Part shown: piece by piece, positions 38,171 to 47,632 of the stretch | Layout of the letters: the number at the start of each line of letters is the position of its first letter | How positions within the stretch are numbered: position 1 is the stretch's first letter | Assembly (NCBI RefSeq): GCF_000252855.1 | Contig: NC_017045.1 | Location: forward strand, 2,046,001 to 2,110,000 | Length of the DNA: 64,000 nt | Reading direction: 5' to 3' | From: Riemerella anatipestifer ATCC 11845 = DSM 15868 | GTDB lineage: Bacteria > Bacteroidota > Bacteroidia > Flavobacteriales > Weeksellaceae | Translations under genes and position numbers: made by a program | The notes under the pieces: model-generated | What the model was told of the DNA's origin: nothing | Seen by the model: the letters and a program-made list of their open reading frames with translations, nothing else | The model's database searches: none

Positions 38171-38277
38171 AACTGTTTTTAAAGTTCACAAAATTACAAT
38201 TAAATCATTATCTCTCAAAATTAGAATGATTTCTATATTTTGATAAATTGATGTAGCTTCGCAGAAACTAAAATATT

Positions 38278-39276
38278 ATGTCCACTAATAAGAATGCTCA
38301 AATCCGTTATAAGGCTTTAGATGAATGTTTTTCAAATATCTATCATAAATATTTTATTGAGGATCTTATTGCCTATTGCAATGAAAAACTAACAGACCAT
38401 TTTATGGAGGAAACGTCTATATCAAGGCGACAGGTACTGGAGGATATTAAATTTATGGAAAGTCAAGCGGGGTTTGAAGCCCCTATTGTTAGGTATAGAG
38501 AGGGAAAGCGGGTCTATTACCGTTATGAAGATGCGGATTTTTCTATTCTTAAGAAGTCTATGACCGATACAGAGCGCAATACTCTTAGACAGGCCTTAGA
38601 GACTCTTAATCGTTTAAACTCATTACCTGGTTTTGGCTGGGTGCAAAGCATACAAACCAAATTAGATATAGAAATAACGGAACTGCAGAGGCAGAACAAG
38701 ATTATTGATTTTCAGGAAAATGAATATTTAAAGGGATTGGAGTTTTTGAATCCATTATATCAATTTATACTGAAAGAGCAGGTTTTAAGCATCCATTATA
38801 AAAGTTTTAGAGATAGGTTGAGCGTTTTTACAATGTCTCCATATTTTTTAAAACAATTTAATAATCGTTGGTTTCTATTTGGTTGGGAGCATCATTTTCA
38901 TAAGGTACAGAATATTGCTTTGGATAGGATTGTTAGTATTGATGTTATTTCGGAGGTATATCATATCAATGAGATAGATTTTGTAAATTATTTTGATGAA
39001 ATTATCGGAGTAACAAATGTTGAAAATGATGAAGTAGAAGAAATTAAAATAGAACTTACAGATTATATCCTGCCTTATATAGCTTCTAAACCGTTACATA
39101 GTTCACAGCGGGTTAAGGGTCATGTTTTACATCTATCTGTAAAAATTAATCAAGAGCTTAAGGCTTTGATACTTTCGCACGGCGAAAATATGAGGGTAAT
39201 TTCGCCTTTATCTTTGGTAGAGGAACTTCAAAGAATTATCCAAAGAATGAAAAATAATTATGATTTCAAAAAATAA
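38278..39276 (+). CDS. WYL-domain transcriptional regulator
   Basis: A DNA-binding regulator of 332 residues. The N-terminal ~75 residues are a helix-turn-helix (SISRRQVLEDIKFMESQ). A helical linker leads to a WYL domain (about 165-245: VLSIHYKSFRD, SPYFLKQFNNRWFLFGW, IALDRIVSI), and a WCX-type C-terminal domain follows. WYL domains sense nucleic-acid or nucleotide ligands and often control DNA-damage or defence genes. It is a monocistronic gene, followed by a bidirectional terminator. It could be a regulator of the rtcB/HIRAN palindromes, but nothing in its position proves that. Confidence 0.88.
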   Translation: MSTNKNAQIRYKALDECFSNIYHKYFIEDLIAYCNEKLTDHFMEETSISRRQVLEDIKFMESQAGFEAPIVRYREGKRVYYRYEDADFSILKKSMTDTERNTLRQALETLNRLNSLPGFGWVQSIQTKLDIEITELQRQNKIIDFQENEYLKGLEFLNPLYQFILKEQVLSIHYKSFRDRLSVFTMSPYFLKQFNNRWFLFGWEHHFHKVQNIALDRIVSIDVISEVYHINEIDFVNYFDEIIGVTNVENDEVEEIKIELTDYILPYIASKPLHSSQRVKGHVLHLSVKINQELKALILSHGENMRVISPLSLVEELQRIIQRMKNNYDFKK

Positions 39277-39288
39277 GATTTATAAAAA

Positions 39289-39323
39289 AATGATTCTGAA
39301 AAGCATTACTTCAGAATCATTTT
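39289..39323. terminator. Bidirectional terminator between the WYL and permease genes
   Basis: The perfect 12-bp stem AATGATTCTGAA/TTCAGAATCATT (39289-39300 with 39310-39321) has A-run and T-run flanks and separates convergent genes. Confidence 0.75.
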
Positions 39324-39345
39324 GTGTGATTTTATTTACTTTTAA

Positions 39346-40848
39346 TTATTCGTATTCATCGTAACCTCCATTATTCAGTACAGAGTTGCGTTTTCCGTAG
39401 AGTAAGTAAACCAAAATACCAAATACCAACCAACCTATCGCCATATAAATAGCGGAGGTCTCTAAGTTCCAAATGAGATAAATGTTGGTTAAAATCCCTA
39501 GACTTGCTATCACAGGTAGCATAGGTGTTTTAAAATCTCTTTTAAGTTCAGGTTTTTTAACTCTCAATAACCAAACAGCAAAACAAACCATTGCAAAAGC
39601 GAAAAGTGTCCCAAAACTACACATGTGTACTAAAGTGCTAATTGGCGTAGAAGCAGCTACTGTCGCTACAATAGCACCTACTAGCAGAGTGTTCTTATAA
39701 GGTGTTTTTCTTACAGGGTGAATATCTTTAAACATTTTTGGAAGCAGTCCATCTTTTGCCATGCCTAAGAAAATTCTAGACTGACCAAGCATCATTACTA
39801 ACAGAACAGAGATAAGACCTACTGTTGCAGCTACGGTGATGAGAATTACTGCCCAACCCATTCCTGTCGCTTTTTCAAAAGCGATGGCAACAGGCGCAGT
39901 AAGTGCATCAGGTACAGAACCAAAATCTTTATAGTTCATCATTCCTGTAAGGACTAACGACATTAATATGTAAAGTGCTGTACACACCAAAAGAGAGGTG
40001 ATGATGGCAAAAGGAATGTCTTTTTTAGGATTTTTAGCTTCTGCAGCTTGAGTAGAAACGGCATCAAATCCGATATAAGCAAAAAATACAGCAGAGGCTC
40101 CTGCTATAATTCCCGAAATACCATAGGCTTTACCGAGATGTCCATCGGCTTGTTTAATCAGTGTTTCTTCAGGAATAAAAGGCGTAAGATTATCCATATT
40201 GATGTACAATGCCCCAACAATGATAATGAAAACCACTACTGAAGTTTTTAATAACACAATCATATTATTAGCTCCAGCAGCTTCTTTAGTGCCTCTCACT
40301 AAAATAGCAGTTACTAACAGCACAATAAGAAAGGCAGGGAGGTTAAAAGCAAAAGAAGGTTCAGCTAAGCCGTGGTTAATTGCATATTGTTTGGCACTAG
40401 CAAAATCGTTAGTGAGGTAGTAAGGGATTTCTATGCCTATTATTTTTAATAATTTATTAAAGTAGCCCGACCAAGACACAGCCACTGTCATGGAGCCCAT
40501 AGCATATTCTAGTACAAGTCCCCAGCCGATAAGCCATGCGAAAATTTCACCAATGGTACCATAAGCGTAGGCATACGCAGAGCCTTCCACAGGAAGTAAT
40601 GAGGCAAATTCGGCATAGCACAAAGCTGCAAAAATACACGCTATACCAGCGATTACAAATGAAAGTGCTAAAGCAGGACCAGCGTGATAGTAAGCTCCTG
40701 TACCTGTAAGTACAAAAATACCACCACCTATAATGGCTCCTACTCCAATAGCGGTAAGACTCCATTTTCCAAGAACTCGTTTGAGTTCACTTTTTTTCAT
40801 ATCAGCTTCGTAGGCACCGATGGGTTTTTTCCTCCAAATATTAGACAT
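39346..40848 (-). CDS. APC-family amino-acid permease
   Basis: An inner-membrane transporter of 500 residues with about 12 helices. The first helix has the APC unwound motif GVGAIIGGGIFVLTG, followed by AGPALALSFVIAGI and YAEFASLLPVEGSAYAYAY. This layout matches the cationic amino-acid transporter (CAT/YfnA) subgroup, so arginine, lysine or another amino acid is the likely substrate. It has no amino-acid metabolic neighbours. The start is the ATG of MSNIWRKKP. Confidence 0.92.
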   Translation of the reverse strand: MSNIWRKKPIGAYEADMKKSELKRVLGKWSLTAIGVGAIIGGGIFVLTGTGAYYHAGPALALSFVIAGIACIFAALCYAEFASLLPVEGSAYAYAYGTIGEIFAWLIGWGLVLEYAMGSMTVAVSWSGYFNKLLKIIGIEIPYYLTNDFASAKQYAINHGLAEPSFAFNLPAFLIVLLVTAILVRGTKEAAGANNMIVLLKTSVVVFIIIVGALYINMDNLTPFIPEETLIKQADGHLGKAYGISGIIAGASAVFFAYIGFDAVSTQAAEAKNPKKDIPFAIITSLLVCTALYILMSLVLTGMMNYKDFGSVPDALTAPVAIAFEKATGMGWAVILITVAATVGLISVLLVMMLGQSRIFLGMAKDGLLPKMFKDIHPVRKTPYKNTLLVGAIVATVAASTPISTLVHMCSFGTLFAFAMVCFAVWLLRVKKPELKRDFKTPMLPVIASLGILTNIYLIWNLETSAIYMAIGWLVFGILVYLLYGKRNSVLNNGGYDEYE

Positions 40849-41034
40849 AGTTTATAGGGTTAAATTTTATTAAACATTGCGAATATAAAACAAATTAGCT
40901 TAAGTAACTTATCTTTATAATAAAAATAATGAATGATAGGTGCGTTTTAGTTGATTTTATTTTTAAGTAATTGATATTTTTTTAATCTGTTTTTTGATGA
41001 TTTTTAAATGACTATAAGGCTCAATATTTTGTAC

Positions 41035-41042
41035 TATATTTG
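41035..41042 (+). promoter_or_regulatory. -7 box (TATATTTG) next to the pnuC start codon
   Basis: TATATTTG fits TAnnTTTG and ends 5 bp before the pnuC ATG. Transcription would start at or within a few bases of the ATG, giving a leaderless or nearly leaderless mRNA. Confidence 0.5.
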
Positions 41043-41047
41043 GGGCT

Positions 41048-41716
41048 ATGAATTTTGAAGAGCTTTTTTTGAAACCTTACGAAACCTATGCGACTTATCA
41101 AATTATTTTGGAAATGGTAGCTAGTACTTTTGGATTGCTGAGTGTTTATTTTTCTATGAAGAAAAATATTTGGGTATATCCTACAGGTATCGTAAGTACC
41201 ATTATCTATGTCTATCTTTTGTTCAAATTTGGGCTTTTAGGAGATATGATGATCAATTTCTACTATACTGTTATGAGTATTTATGGTTGGATATTATGGT
41301 CTCAGAATTCGGTGGATAATGTTTATATTCAATCAACTAAGGCTACGGCAAAAGATTGGTTAATATCGTTTGGGTTATTTGTGTTGAGTGTGGTTTTGGT
41401 AGGGATTGTCTATTACTTTAAACCTTATATAGACCAAAATTTTTCTATGGAAGGCGTTGAGTTAGGTTGGTATCATCTAGACTGGATGAACTATACCGAT
41501 ATTGTAACAACCGCTATATTTTTAGTAGGTATGTGGCTGATGGCAAAAAGGAGAGTAGAGAACTGGCTGTTTTGGATTTTGGGAGATTTTATTAGTGTGC
41601 CTATGTATCTCTATAAAGGGCTAGGGATAACCTCAGTGCAGTATTTTATATTTACCATATTGGCAATTATAGGGTATATAAAATGGAAAAAAAATATTTC
41701 AGTTGAAAATACATAA
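41048..41716 (+). CDS. pnuC: PnuC-type nicotinamide riboside transporter
   Basis: An inner-membrane facilitator of 222 residues for nicotinamide riboside, feeding NAD salvage. It has about seven hydrophobic segments and the family blocks KKNIWVYPTGIVSTIIYVYL, FYYTVMSIYGWILW and WLFWILGDFISVPMYLYKGL. The length is typical. No NadR gene is adjacent. A small gene follows after 3 bp and is surely cotranscribed. The mRNA appears nearly leaderless. Confidence 0.93.
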   Translation: MNFEELFLKPYETYATYQIILEMVASTFGLLSVYFSMKKNIWVYPTGIVSTIIYVYLLFKFGLLGDMMINFYYTVMSIYGWILWSQNSVDNVYIQSTKATAKDWLISFGLFVLSVVLVGIVYYFKPYIDQNFSMEGVELGWYHLDWMNYTDIVTTAIFLVGMWLMAKRRVENWLFWILGDFISVPMYLYKGLGITSVQYFIFTILAIIGYIKWKKNISVENT

Positions 41717-41719
41717 CTT

Positions 41720-41956
41720 ATGAAAATAGTACATATAAAAGCGAATGATTTTTTTGAATTACTAAAGTTAAAAGATGTTTCTATGTGGGATATTTTTGCC
41801 CAAATGATAAATGGTGAAGAAAAACAACTTCAGTTCATGGATAATAACGATGAAGTTTTGTTTTCTTATAATCTACCCACCACAACGGAACAACTACAGG
41901 AAGATAAAGCTATTTTCTCTAAACAATATGCTGAAAAACTAGCTCAGAATAACTAA
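41720..41956 (+). CDS. Small conserved-looking protein downstream of pnuC (78 aa)
   Basis: 78 residues, soluble, acidic, with no signal peptide: MKIVHIKANDFFELLKLKDV, then MWDIFAQMINGEEKQLQF and a helical, charged C-terminus. It begins 3 bp after pnuC, so translation is likely coupled. I do not recognise a family; the position suggests a role related to NAD precursor uptake, but that is only context. Confidence 0.6.
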   Translation: MKIVHIKANDFFELLKLKDVSMWDIFAQMINGEEKQLQFMDNNDEVLFSYNLPTTTEQLQEDKAIFSKQYAEKLAQNN

Positions 41957-41968
41957 GTTTAATTTATT

Positions 41969-42038
41969 CTTATTCTAAATAAGCTGATATTTATCATATA
42001 AATTTATTTATACTTATTCTAATTAATCTTTATCTTTG
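41969..42038 (+). promoter_or_regulatory. Control region of the putative iron-capture operon
   Basis: The -7 box TATCTTTG (42031-42038) lies 16 bp before the TTG start. Upstream are CTTATTCTAAATAAG (palindrome, 41969-41983), TGATATTTATCA (perfect palindrome, 41985-41996) and a second CTTATTCTAA (42013-42022) overlapping the expected -33 region. Repeated half-sites of this type are plausible binding sites for a metal regulator such as Fur; identity is inference. Confidence 0.5.
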
Positions 42039-42054
42039 TCAAAAAAGATAAGAC

Positions 42055-45000
42055 TTGAAAACGAAAAATTATTTTTGCAGGACTGCTTTACCTTTGTCTG
42101 TAGTATTCTTTTTGGGGCAGAGTGTTTATGCTCAAAAGGATACTTTAAAAAATAAAGTTATTGAGGAAGTAGTACTTACGGGGTACACCAAGGTAAAGAA
42201 TAGAGTGTTTACAGGGTCTGCCATTCAGGTAAAAATGAAAGATATACAACTGGATGGAGTACCTGATGTTTCCAGAATGTTAGAAGGTCGTGTCGCAGGG
42301 CTGAATATTCAGAATGTAACGGGAACTTTTGGAGCGGCTCCAAGGATTAACATTCGTGGAGGAGCGTCTATCACGGGTAATGTACAACCGCTTTGGGTGG
42401 TAGATGGTGCTGTTTACGAGGATATTGTGAGTCTCACTTTAGACCAATTGGTTTCTGGAGATGCCGTTACTTTAGTAAGCTCTGCCATTGCGGGGATAAA
42501 TCCTTCGGATATACAAGATATTCAGGTGCTTAAAGATGCTTCTGCAACCTCTATGTATGGGGCAAGAGCCCTTAATGGAGTTATTGTAATTAGTACAAAA
42601 TCAGGTAGAAGAAATACACCAAATAAAATTTCTTACAACTACGAGCAGACTTACAGAAGCAGTCCGTCTTATGCAGATTATGATTTGCTTAACTCACAAG
42701 AGACGATGTCTATCTATCGGGAAATGGAGAAAAAAGGGTATTTCTCTATGGCAAATGCTTATTATGGAAGAAGGGGAGGCGTTTATTATAGAATGTATGA
42801 TGCCATCAATACCTTTAATCCTAATACCAGTACTTTTTTATTGCAAAACACCGAAGAAGCGCGTTTAGCTTTTCTTAGAACTCACGAATATGCCAATACC
42901 GATTGGTTTAAACAATTATTCAATATTACGCCAACCCAAAATCATACCATTAGTTTTTCTGGAGGCGGTAAAAATACAGCCAATTATGCTTCGTTAGGAT
43001 TTTTCAATGATGCGGGTTGGTCTGTTACGGATAGGGTCAGTCGTCTTACGGCCAATTTGAGAAATACTTTTTACCTTAATGATAACCTCAAGTTGGATAT
43101 TGTAACGCAAGGAAATATAAGGGAACAGAAAGCGCCAGGCACTTTTTCTCAAAGAAGAAATACCGTCATTGGTTCTTTTGAGAGAGATTTTGATATCAAT
43201 CCTTTTTCTTACGCCCTCAATACCAGCCGTACATTGCGTGCCAAAGACCAGTATGGAAATTTGGAGTATTATCGGAATAACTGGGCACCATTCAATATTC
43301 TTAACGAATATCAAAATAACTATATGGATATTAAAGTTTTGGATTTGAAGGTGCAGACGGAACTTGAATATAAACTCAATAAAAAATTAACAGGGAATTT
43401 ATTAGCGGTAGCTCGCCGTGCACAGACGGAGAATAAGCATTATGTTAAAGAAAATTCTAATACCATTTTGGCATTTAGAGCCAATGATAATGCGGCTGTG
43501 GGAGCAGAGAATGTATATTTATTTAAAGATGCAGACCATCCTTTGGCTCAACCGCAATCAGTATTGCCACACGGAGGAATATTCAATCAAACCACCAATA
43601 CTTTAGAAAGTTACTTGGTGAGAACATCGTTAGATTATAACAATAAATGGAACGAACACGATTTAAAACTATTTGGATTTGGAGAAATTAGATATGCTGA
43701 CCGAACAGTAACGCCTTTTCAAGGTTATGGAATACAGTATGATAGAGGAAATCAGGTGCGTACTTCTCCATTGGTATTTCAAAAATTAATTGCAGATAAT
43801 TTAGATTATTTCGGATTGATGACAAGGCAGGACCGAGGGGTTACTTTTTCGGCTAATGCCACTTATGCCTATAAGAATAGATATGTTTTTAATGCGGTGG
43901 GTAACTATGAAGGTTCCAATATTGCAGGAAAAGGGGCAAAGACTCGTTGGTTGCCTACTTGGAATGTGGGTGCGAAATGGAATGTGGATAAGGAGCATTT
44001 TCTTGAAGATGTGGCTTGGCTTAGCACACTGGCGATTCGTTCCAGTTATGGTCTAACGGCTAAAATGAACGAAAACGCCATCAATTCTTTGGCGGTCTTC
44101 AGAAGTGGTGTTACCAATCGTTACCAAATTACCGATAGGGAAAATATACTTAATATTTTGCATTTGGAAAACAGGGATTTAACTTGGGAAAAAATGTACG
44201 AACTCAATTTGGGGTTGGATTTGGGGCTGTTCAGAAATCGCATCAATGCTACCGTAGACGTTTATTCCAGAAAATCTTTTGATTTGATTGATTTGGTGAG
44301 AACTTCTGGGATTGGCGGACAGTATTACAAATATGCTAACTTCGGAGATATGGAAACCAAAGGGATAGAACTCACGTTTAATACCACCAATATTAAAACT
44401 GAGGCATTCCAATGGAAAACCAATTTGAGTTTGAGTTACTTTAAACAGAAAATCACGAGATTGCTTAATAATCCAAATACTTTTGATTTGGTTTCTGGTA
44501 CAGGACGAGGCAATGTGGTAGGCTATGCCAGAGGGTCTATTTTCTCGTTTCAGTTTCAAGGGTTAGATGGGCAAGGTTTACCCACTTTTGATTTTGGGAA
44601 TTATCCGTTTCAAGGAGGCGATTTATACGCTCACATTTCGGGAGCCGATTTTGCTGATACCAATTATTCTTTGTCCTATCTAAAGTATAATGGTGCGGTA
44701 GAGCCCAACTTTACGGGTGGTTTTTCTAACTCTTTTGAATACAAAAATTTTGATATTTCGTTTTTCATCACTTTTCAAGCGGGAAATAAAATAAGACTTC
44801 AGCCGACTTACGACCCTGCTTATGGCGACCTTAATGTATTTTCAAAATATTATTATGACCGTTGGCTCAATCCAGGAGACGAATACAAGACCAATGTACC
44901 TGTAATTCCGTCTCAAGATTTAATAACCCTTATGGGGAAAGAAAATATCGAAAGAGCTTATAATACTTATAATTATTCACAGTTGAGAATTGCGGACGGA

Positions 45001-45225
45001 AGTTTTATAAGAATGAAAAATATTTCCGTAGGATACAAAATTCCGCAGGAATATATCCAAAAGTGGGGAATGACTTCATTGGCGTTTAGGTTTCAAGTTA
45101 CCAATCCGTTTTTAATTTATTACGATAAAAATCTAAGAGGGCAAGACCCTGAATTTTATCGTGCGGGAGGGGTAGCTACTCCGATTGCAAAACAGTATTC
45201 GGTAAGTCTCAATTTAGGATTTTAA
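42055..45225 (+). CDS. SusC-like TonB-dependent receptor of the putative iron-capture operon
   Basis: A 1,056-residue outer-membrane receptor and first gene of a ten-gene operon. The only start that keeps a signal peptide is TTG at 42055. It has a TonB-box-like VIEEVVLTGYTK, the plug domain (VSRMLEGRVAGLNI, INIRGGASITG, PLWVVDGA, DASATSMYGARALNGV) and a long barrel ending VSLNLGF. It lacks the N-terminal carboxypeptidase-D-like domain. With the SusD-like gene 11 bp downstream it should form a lidded importer; the company of imelysin-like and FecA-like genes argues for iron or an iron-binding protein as cargo rather than glycans. Confidence 0.92.
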   Translation: MKTKNYFCRTALPLSVVFFLGQSVYAQKDTLKNKVIEEVVLTGYTKVKNRVFTGSAIQVKMKDIQLDGVPDVSRMLEGRVAGLNIQNVTGTFGAAPRINIRGGASITGNVQPLWVVDGAVYEDIVSLTLDQLVSGDAVTLVSSAIAGINPSDIQDIQVLKDASATSMYGARALNGVIVISTKSGRRNTPNKISYNYEQTYRSSPSYADYDLLNSQETMSIYREMEKKGYFSMANAYYGRRGGVYYRMYDAINTFNPNTSTFLLQNTEEARLAFLRTHEYANTDWFKQLFNITPTQNHTISFSGGGKNTANYASLGFFNDAGWSVTDRVSRLTANLRNTFYLNDNLKLDIVTQGNIREQKAPGTFSQRRNTVIGSFERDFDINPFSYALNTSRTLRAKDQYGNLEYYRNNWAPFNILNEYQNNYMDIKVLDLKVQTELEYKLNKKLTGNLLAVARRAQTENKHYVKENSNTILAFRANDNAAVGAENVYLFKDADHPLAQPQSVLPHGGIFNQTTNTLESYLVRTSLDYNNKWNEHDLKLFGFGEIRYADRTVTPFQGYGIQYDRGNQVRTSPLVFQKLIADNLDYFGLMTRQDRGVTFSANATYAYKNRYVFNAVGNYEGSNIAGKGAKTRWLPTWNVGAKWNVDKEHFLEDVAWLSTLAIRSSYGLTAKMNENAINSLAVFRSGVTNRYQITDRENILNILHLENRDLTWEKMYELNLGLDLGLFRNRINATVDVYSRKSFDLIDLVRTSGIGGQYYKYANFGDMETKGIELTFNTTNIKTEAFQWKTNLSLSYFKQKITRLLNNPNTFDLVSGTGRGNVVGYARGSIFSFQFQGLDGQGLPTFDFGNYPFQGGDLYAHISGADFADTNYSLSYLKYNGAVEPNFTGGFSNSFEYKNFDISFFITFQAGNKIRLQPTYDPAYGDLNVFSKYYYDRWLNPGDEYKTNVPVIPSQDLITLMGKENIERAYNTYNYSQLRIADGSFIRMKNISVGYKIPQEYIQKWGMTSLAFRFQVTNPFLIYYDKNLRGQDPEFYRAGGVATPIAKQYSVSLNLGF

Positions 45226-45236
45226 AATCAATAGAA

Positions 45237-46709
45237 ATGAAAAAAATAATATACTTTTTACTGGGAACGGCAATGCTTTCTTGTAACCGTTATTTAGATG
45301 AAATGCCAGATTCCCAGTTGGATATAGAAATAGATTCGGAACAAAAAGTAGAAGAGCTACTTACAGCGGCTTATCCCAGAGCCAGTTATTTCCCGTTTTT
45401 AGAACCAATGACGGATAATGTAGATGTGGTAGAAAAGGGAGTACATACAAGGCTAAACGAGGCTTCTTTTTATTGGAGAGATTTTGAGCAGGAAGATTTG
45501 GATACTCCATTGAATTATTGGAACGATTGCTACCGAGGCATTGCCCAAGCCAACCACGCATTGGAATATTTGAAACAGTTTCCCGATAAAACGGACAGAA
45601 TTAAAGCCCTTTACGGAGAAGCGCTGTTGGTGAGAGCGTATCTGCACTTTATGCTCGTTAATATTTGGGCAGAGGCTTACAGTCCTAACTCTACGGCTTT
45701 GGGTATTCCTTATGTAACGCAACCTGAAAAAAAGGCATTACCAGAATATAAGAGGTTAACAGTGGCCCAAGTCTATGACAAGATAGAAGAAGATTTGCTA
45801 TTGGGTTTGGCGGCAGTTGATGACCGCTACTATAAACTACCGAAGTATCATTTCAATAAAAAAGCGGGTTACGCTTTTGCTTCCAGATTTTACCTTTACA
45901 AAGGGGAATGGGATAAAGTCATTGCTTACGCTAATTATGTTTTGGAAGATAATCCATTGGCTAAAATAAGAGATTGGGCGGGCAAATATCAAACTTTTTT
46001 ATCCACGCCAGAACTTATTCCTCAAGTTTACTCTTCGGCAGATGAAGAGTGTAATTTGCTGATTACCTCAACGGAATCTCGTTGGAAAAGAGAGGTATCC
46101 AAACTAAAATATGCCGTTAGCGAGAATAAAAGAAAAGAACTTTTCTCTAATTATGCTCCCAAATACTCGGCTTCGTTTTGGTACTTAACGAGAGGGAGTA
46201 ATATGGGAAACCGATATGTGAATAAATTCAGAGAATTACAAAAATTCCAAGATGTAAGTGCCAATCCAAGAGAGCTTTATGTAGATAATGTTTTATTCAC
46301 GACCGATGAGGTGCTCCTAAACCGTGCAGAAGCTTATACGATGAAGCAAATGTACGATTTTGCGACCAACGACATCATTATCTTTATGAAAGCCAAGTCG
46401 CAAAAAACATTCATCAAAGACGAGCTGATGGTGGCGTTTCAGTCAGGGCAAGAAAATTATACCCCATTTTATCATCTTACCTTCTATCAGGGAGCGTTGG
46501 TAAATGCTATTGCGGAGCTAAGAAGACGAGAGTTTGTGCACGAAGGGTTGAGATGGTTTGATATTAAACGCTTTTACCTTTCTGTGAATAGAAATACAGC
46601 GGGCGAAACTTATAGCCTTGATAAGATTTTAAGAAAAGAAGATTTAAGAAAACAGATTCAAATTCCGCTTCAAGCTCAAAAATTAGGCTTGGAGGCTAAC
46701 CTTAGATAA
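45237..46709 (+). CDS. SusD-like outer-membrane lipoprotein
   Basis: A 490-residue surface lipoprotein with lipobox AMLSC and mature start CNRYLDEMPDSQLD. It has the SusD/RagB helical core (YWNDCYRGIAQANHALEY, LYGEALLVRAYLHFMLVNIW) and the C-terminal ELRRREFVHEGLRWFDIKRF. It is the lid partner of the SusC-like receptor encoded 11 bp upstream. The next gene follows after 8 bp. Confidence 0.92.
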   Translation: MKKIIYFLLGTAMLSCNRYLDEMPDSQLDIEIDSEQKVEELLTAAYPRASYFPFLEPMTDNVDVVEKGVHTRLNEASFYWRDFEQEDLDTPLNYWNDCYRGIAQANHALEYLKQFPDKTDRIKALYGEALLVRAYLHFMLVNIWAEAYSPNSTALGIPYVTQPEKKALPEYKRLTVAQVYDKIEEDLLLGLAAVDDRYYKLPKYHFNKKAGYAFASRFYLYKGEWDKVIAYANYVLEDNPLAKIRDWAGKYQTFLSTPELIPQVYSSADEECNLLITSTESRWKREVSKLKYAVSENKRKELFSNYAPKYSASFWYLTRGSNMGNRYVNKFRELQKFQDVSANPRELYVDNVLFTTDEVLLNRAEAYTMKQMYDFATNDIIIFMKAKSQKTFIKDELMVAFQSGQENYTPFYHLTFYQGALVNAIAELRRREFVHEGLRWFDIKRFYLSVNRNTAGETYSLDKILRKEDLRKQIQIPLQAQKLGLEANLR

Positions 46710-46717
46710 ATTAAAAG

Positions 46718-47626
46718 ATGAAAAATATATTTTGGATATTGGCAATTATGACAGGTTTGGCATCTTGTAATGATAGAGATACCTTAAACTCGGAATCGGT
46801 GCTTGTGCCAGAAATCAAAAATACAGATGAATTAGATGGGTGGCTTTACCAAACTTATACTCAACCGTATAATATAGAGGTGAAATACCGTTGGGACGCC
46901 AATGTATCGGGGCTTAATAATGCGGCTACACCTCCGAGCAGAGCACAAGTGAAACCTGTGATGGAGGCGATGCATTCTCTGTGGTTACAAGCCTATGAGA
47001 ATATTGCTGGAACTCAATTTGTAAAACAGTACGCCCCGAAGGAAATTTATGTTTACGGAGATAAAAACTTAGATTCGGAAGGTTACGAGCAAATTAGGAG
47101 CAATCACGCTCACGGGCAGATGCCATTATACCGAGTGAATGAGTTTTCTAAGTCCGATTCGGCAAGTGTGGTAAAGGTAATGCGTATGGCTCACCATCAG
47201 TTTGTGAAGGCTTTAATACAATCTAAACCTTTCGATAAAGAAGCGTTTTCCAAACTCAATTTCAATGCTTATAGCGAAACTTGGGGACAAACAAGTCCCA
47301 ACAATCTTTACGACCTTACAAGCAGGGCTTCGGACTTCGGTTATTATAGCCTATTAGCGGCGAGAGGAGGAGTAGAGGAGGATTTTGCGGAAACGGTGAG
47401 TGCTTTACTTTGCAATACCAGACAGGAGGTCGATTATATGATATACAGCTATGCGGGGTACGAAGACCCTTATGATGCTGCTGATAGGGAGCGCGCTAAA
47501 AAAGCCGTAAAAACCCTCACAGAAAAAAGAGCTTTTGTGATTAAATATTTCAATGAAAATTTTGGAATTAACTTCAATAGGTTGCAGTTTGAAACCAATG
47601 TGAAATTAAAAACTTATTTAAAATAA
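46718..47626 (+). CDS. Putative zinc-metallopeptidase-family lipoprotein with degenerate active site
   Basis: A 302-residue lipoprotein (lipobox ending ASC, residue 17). It resembles the Bacteroidota 'putative zinc-binding metallopeptidase' family that recurs in SusC/SusD iron operons: TDELDGWLYQTYTQPYNIEV, then a helix where the HExxHxxH motif is expected, reading HHQFVKALIQ, followed by KPFDKEAFSKLNF, and a C-terminal EDFAETVSALL helix. The catalytic Glu and second His seem replaced by Gln and Lys, so it may bind cargo instead of cleaving it. It is coupled to its neighbours by gaps of 8 and 6 bp. Confidence 0.75.
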   Translation: MKNIFWILAIMTGLASCNDRDTLNSESVLVPEIKNTDELDGWLYQTYTQPYNIEVKYRWDANVSGLNNAATPPSRAQVKPVMEAMHSLWLQAYENIAGTQFVKQYAPKEIYVYGDKNLDSEGYEQIRSNHAHGQMPLYRVNEFSKSDSASVVKVMRMAHHQFVKALIQSKPFDKEAFSKLNFNAYSETWGQTSPNNLYDLTSRASDFGYYSLLAARGGVEEDFAETVSALLCNTRQEVDYMIYSYAGYEDPYDAADRERAKKAVKTLTEKRAFVIKYFNENFGINFNRLQFETNVKLKTYLK

Positions 47627-47632
47627 AAATTT

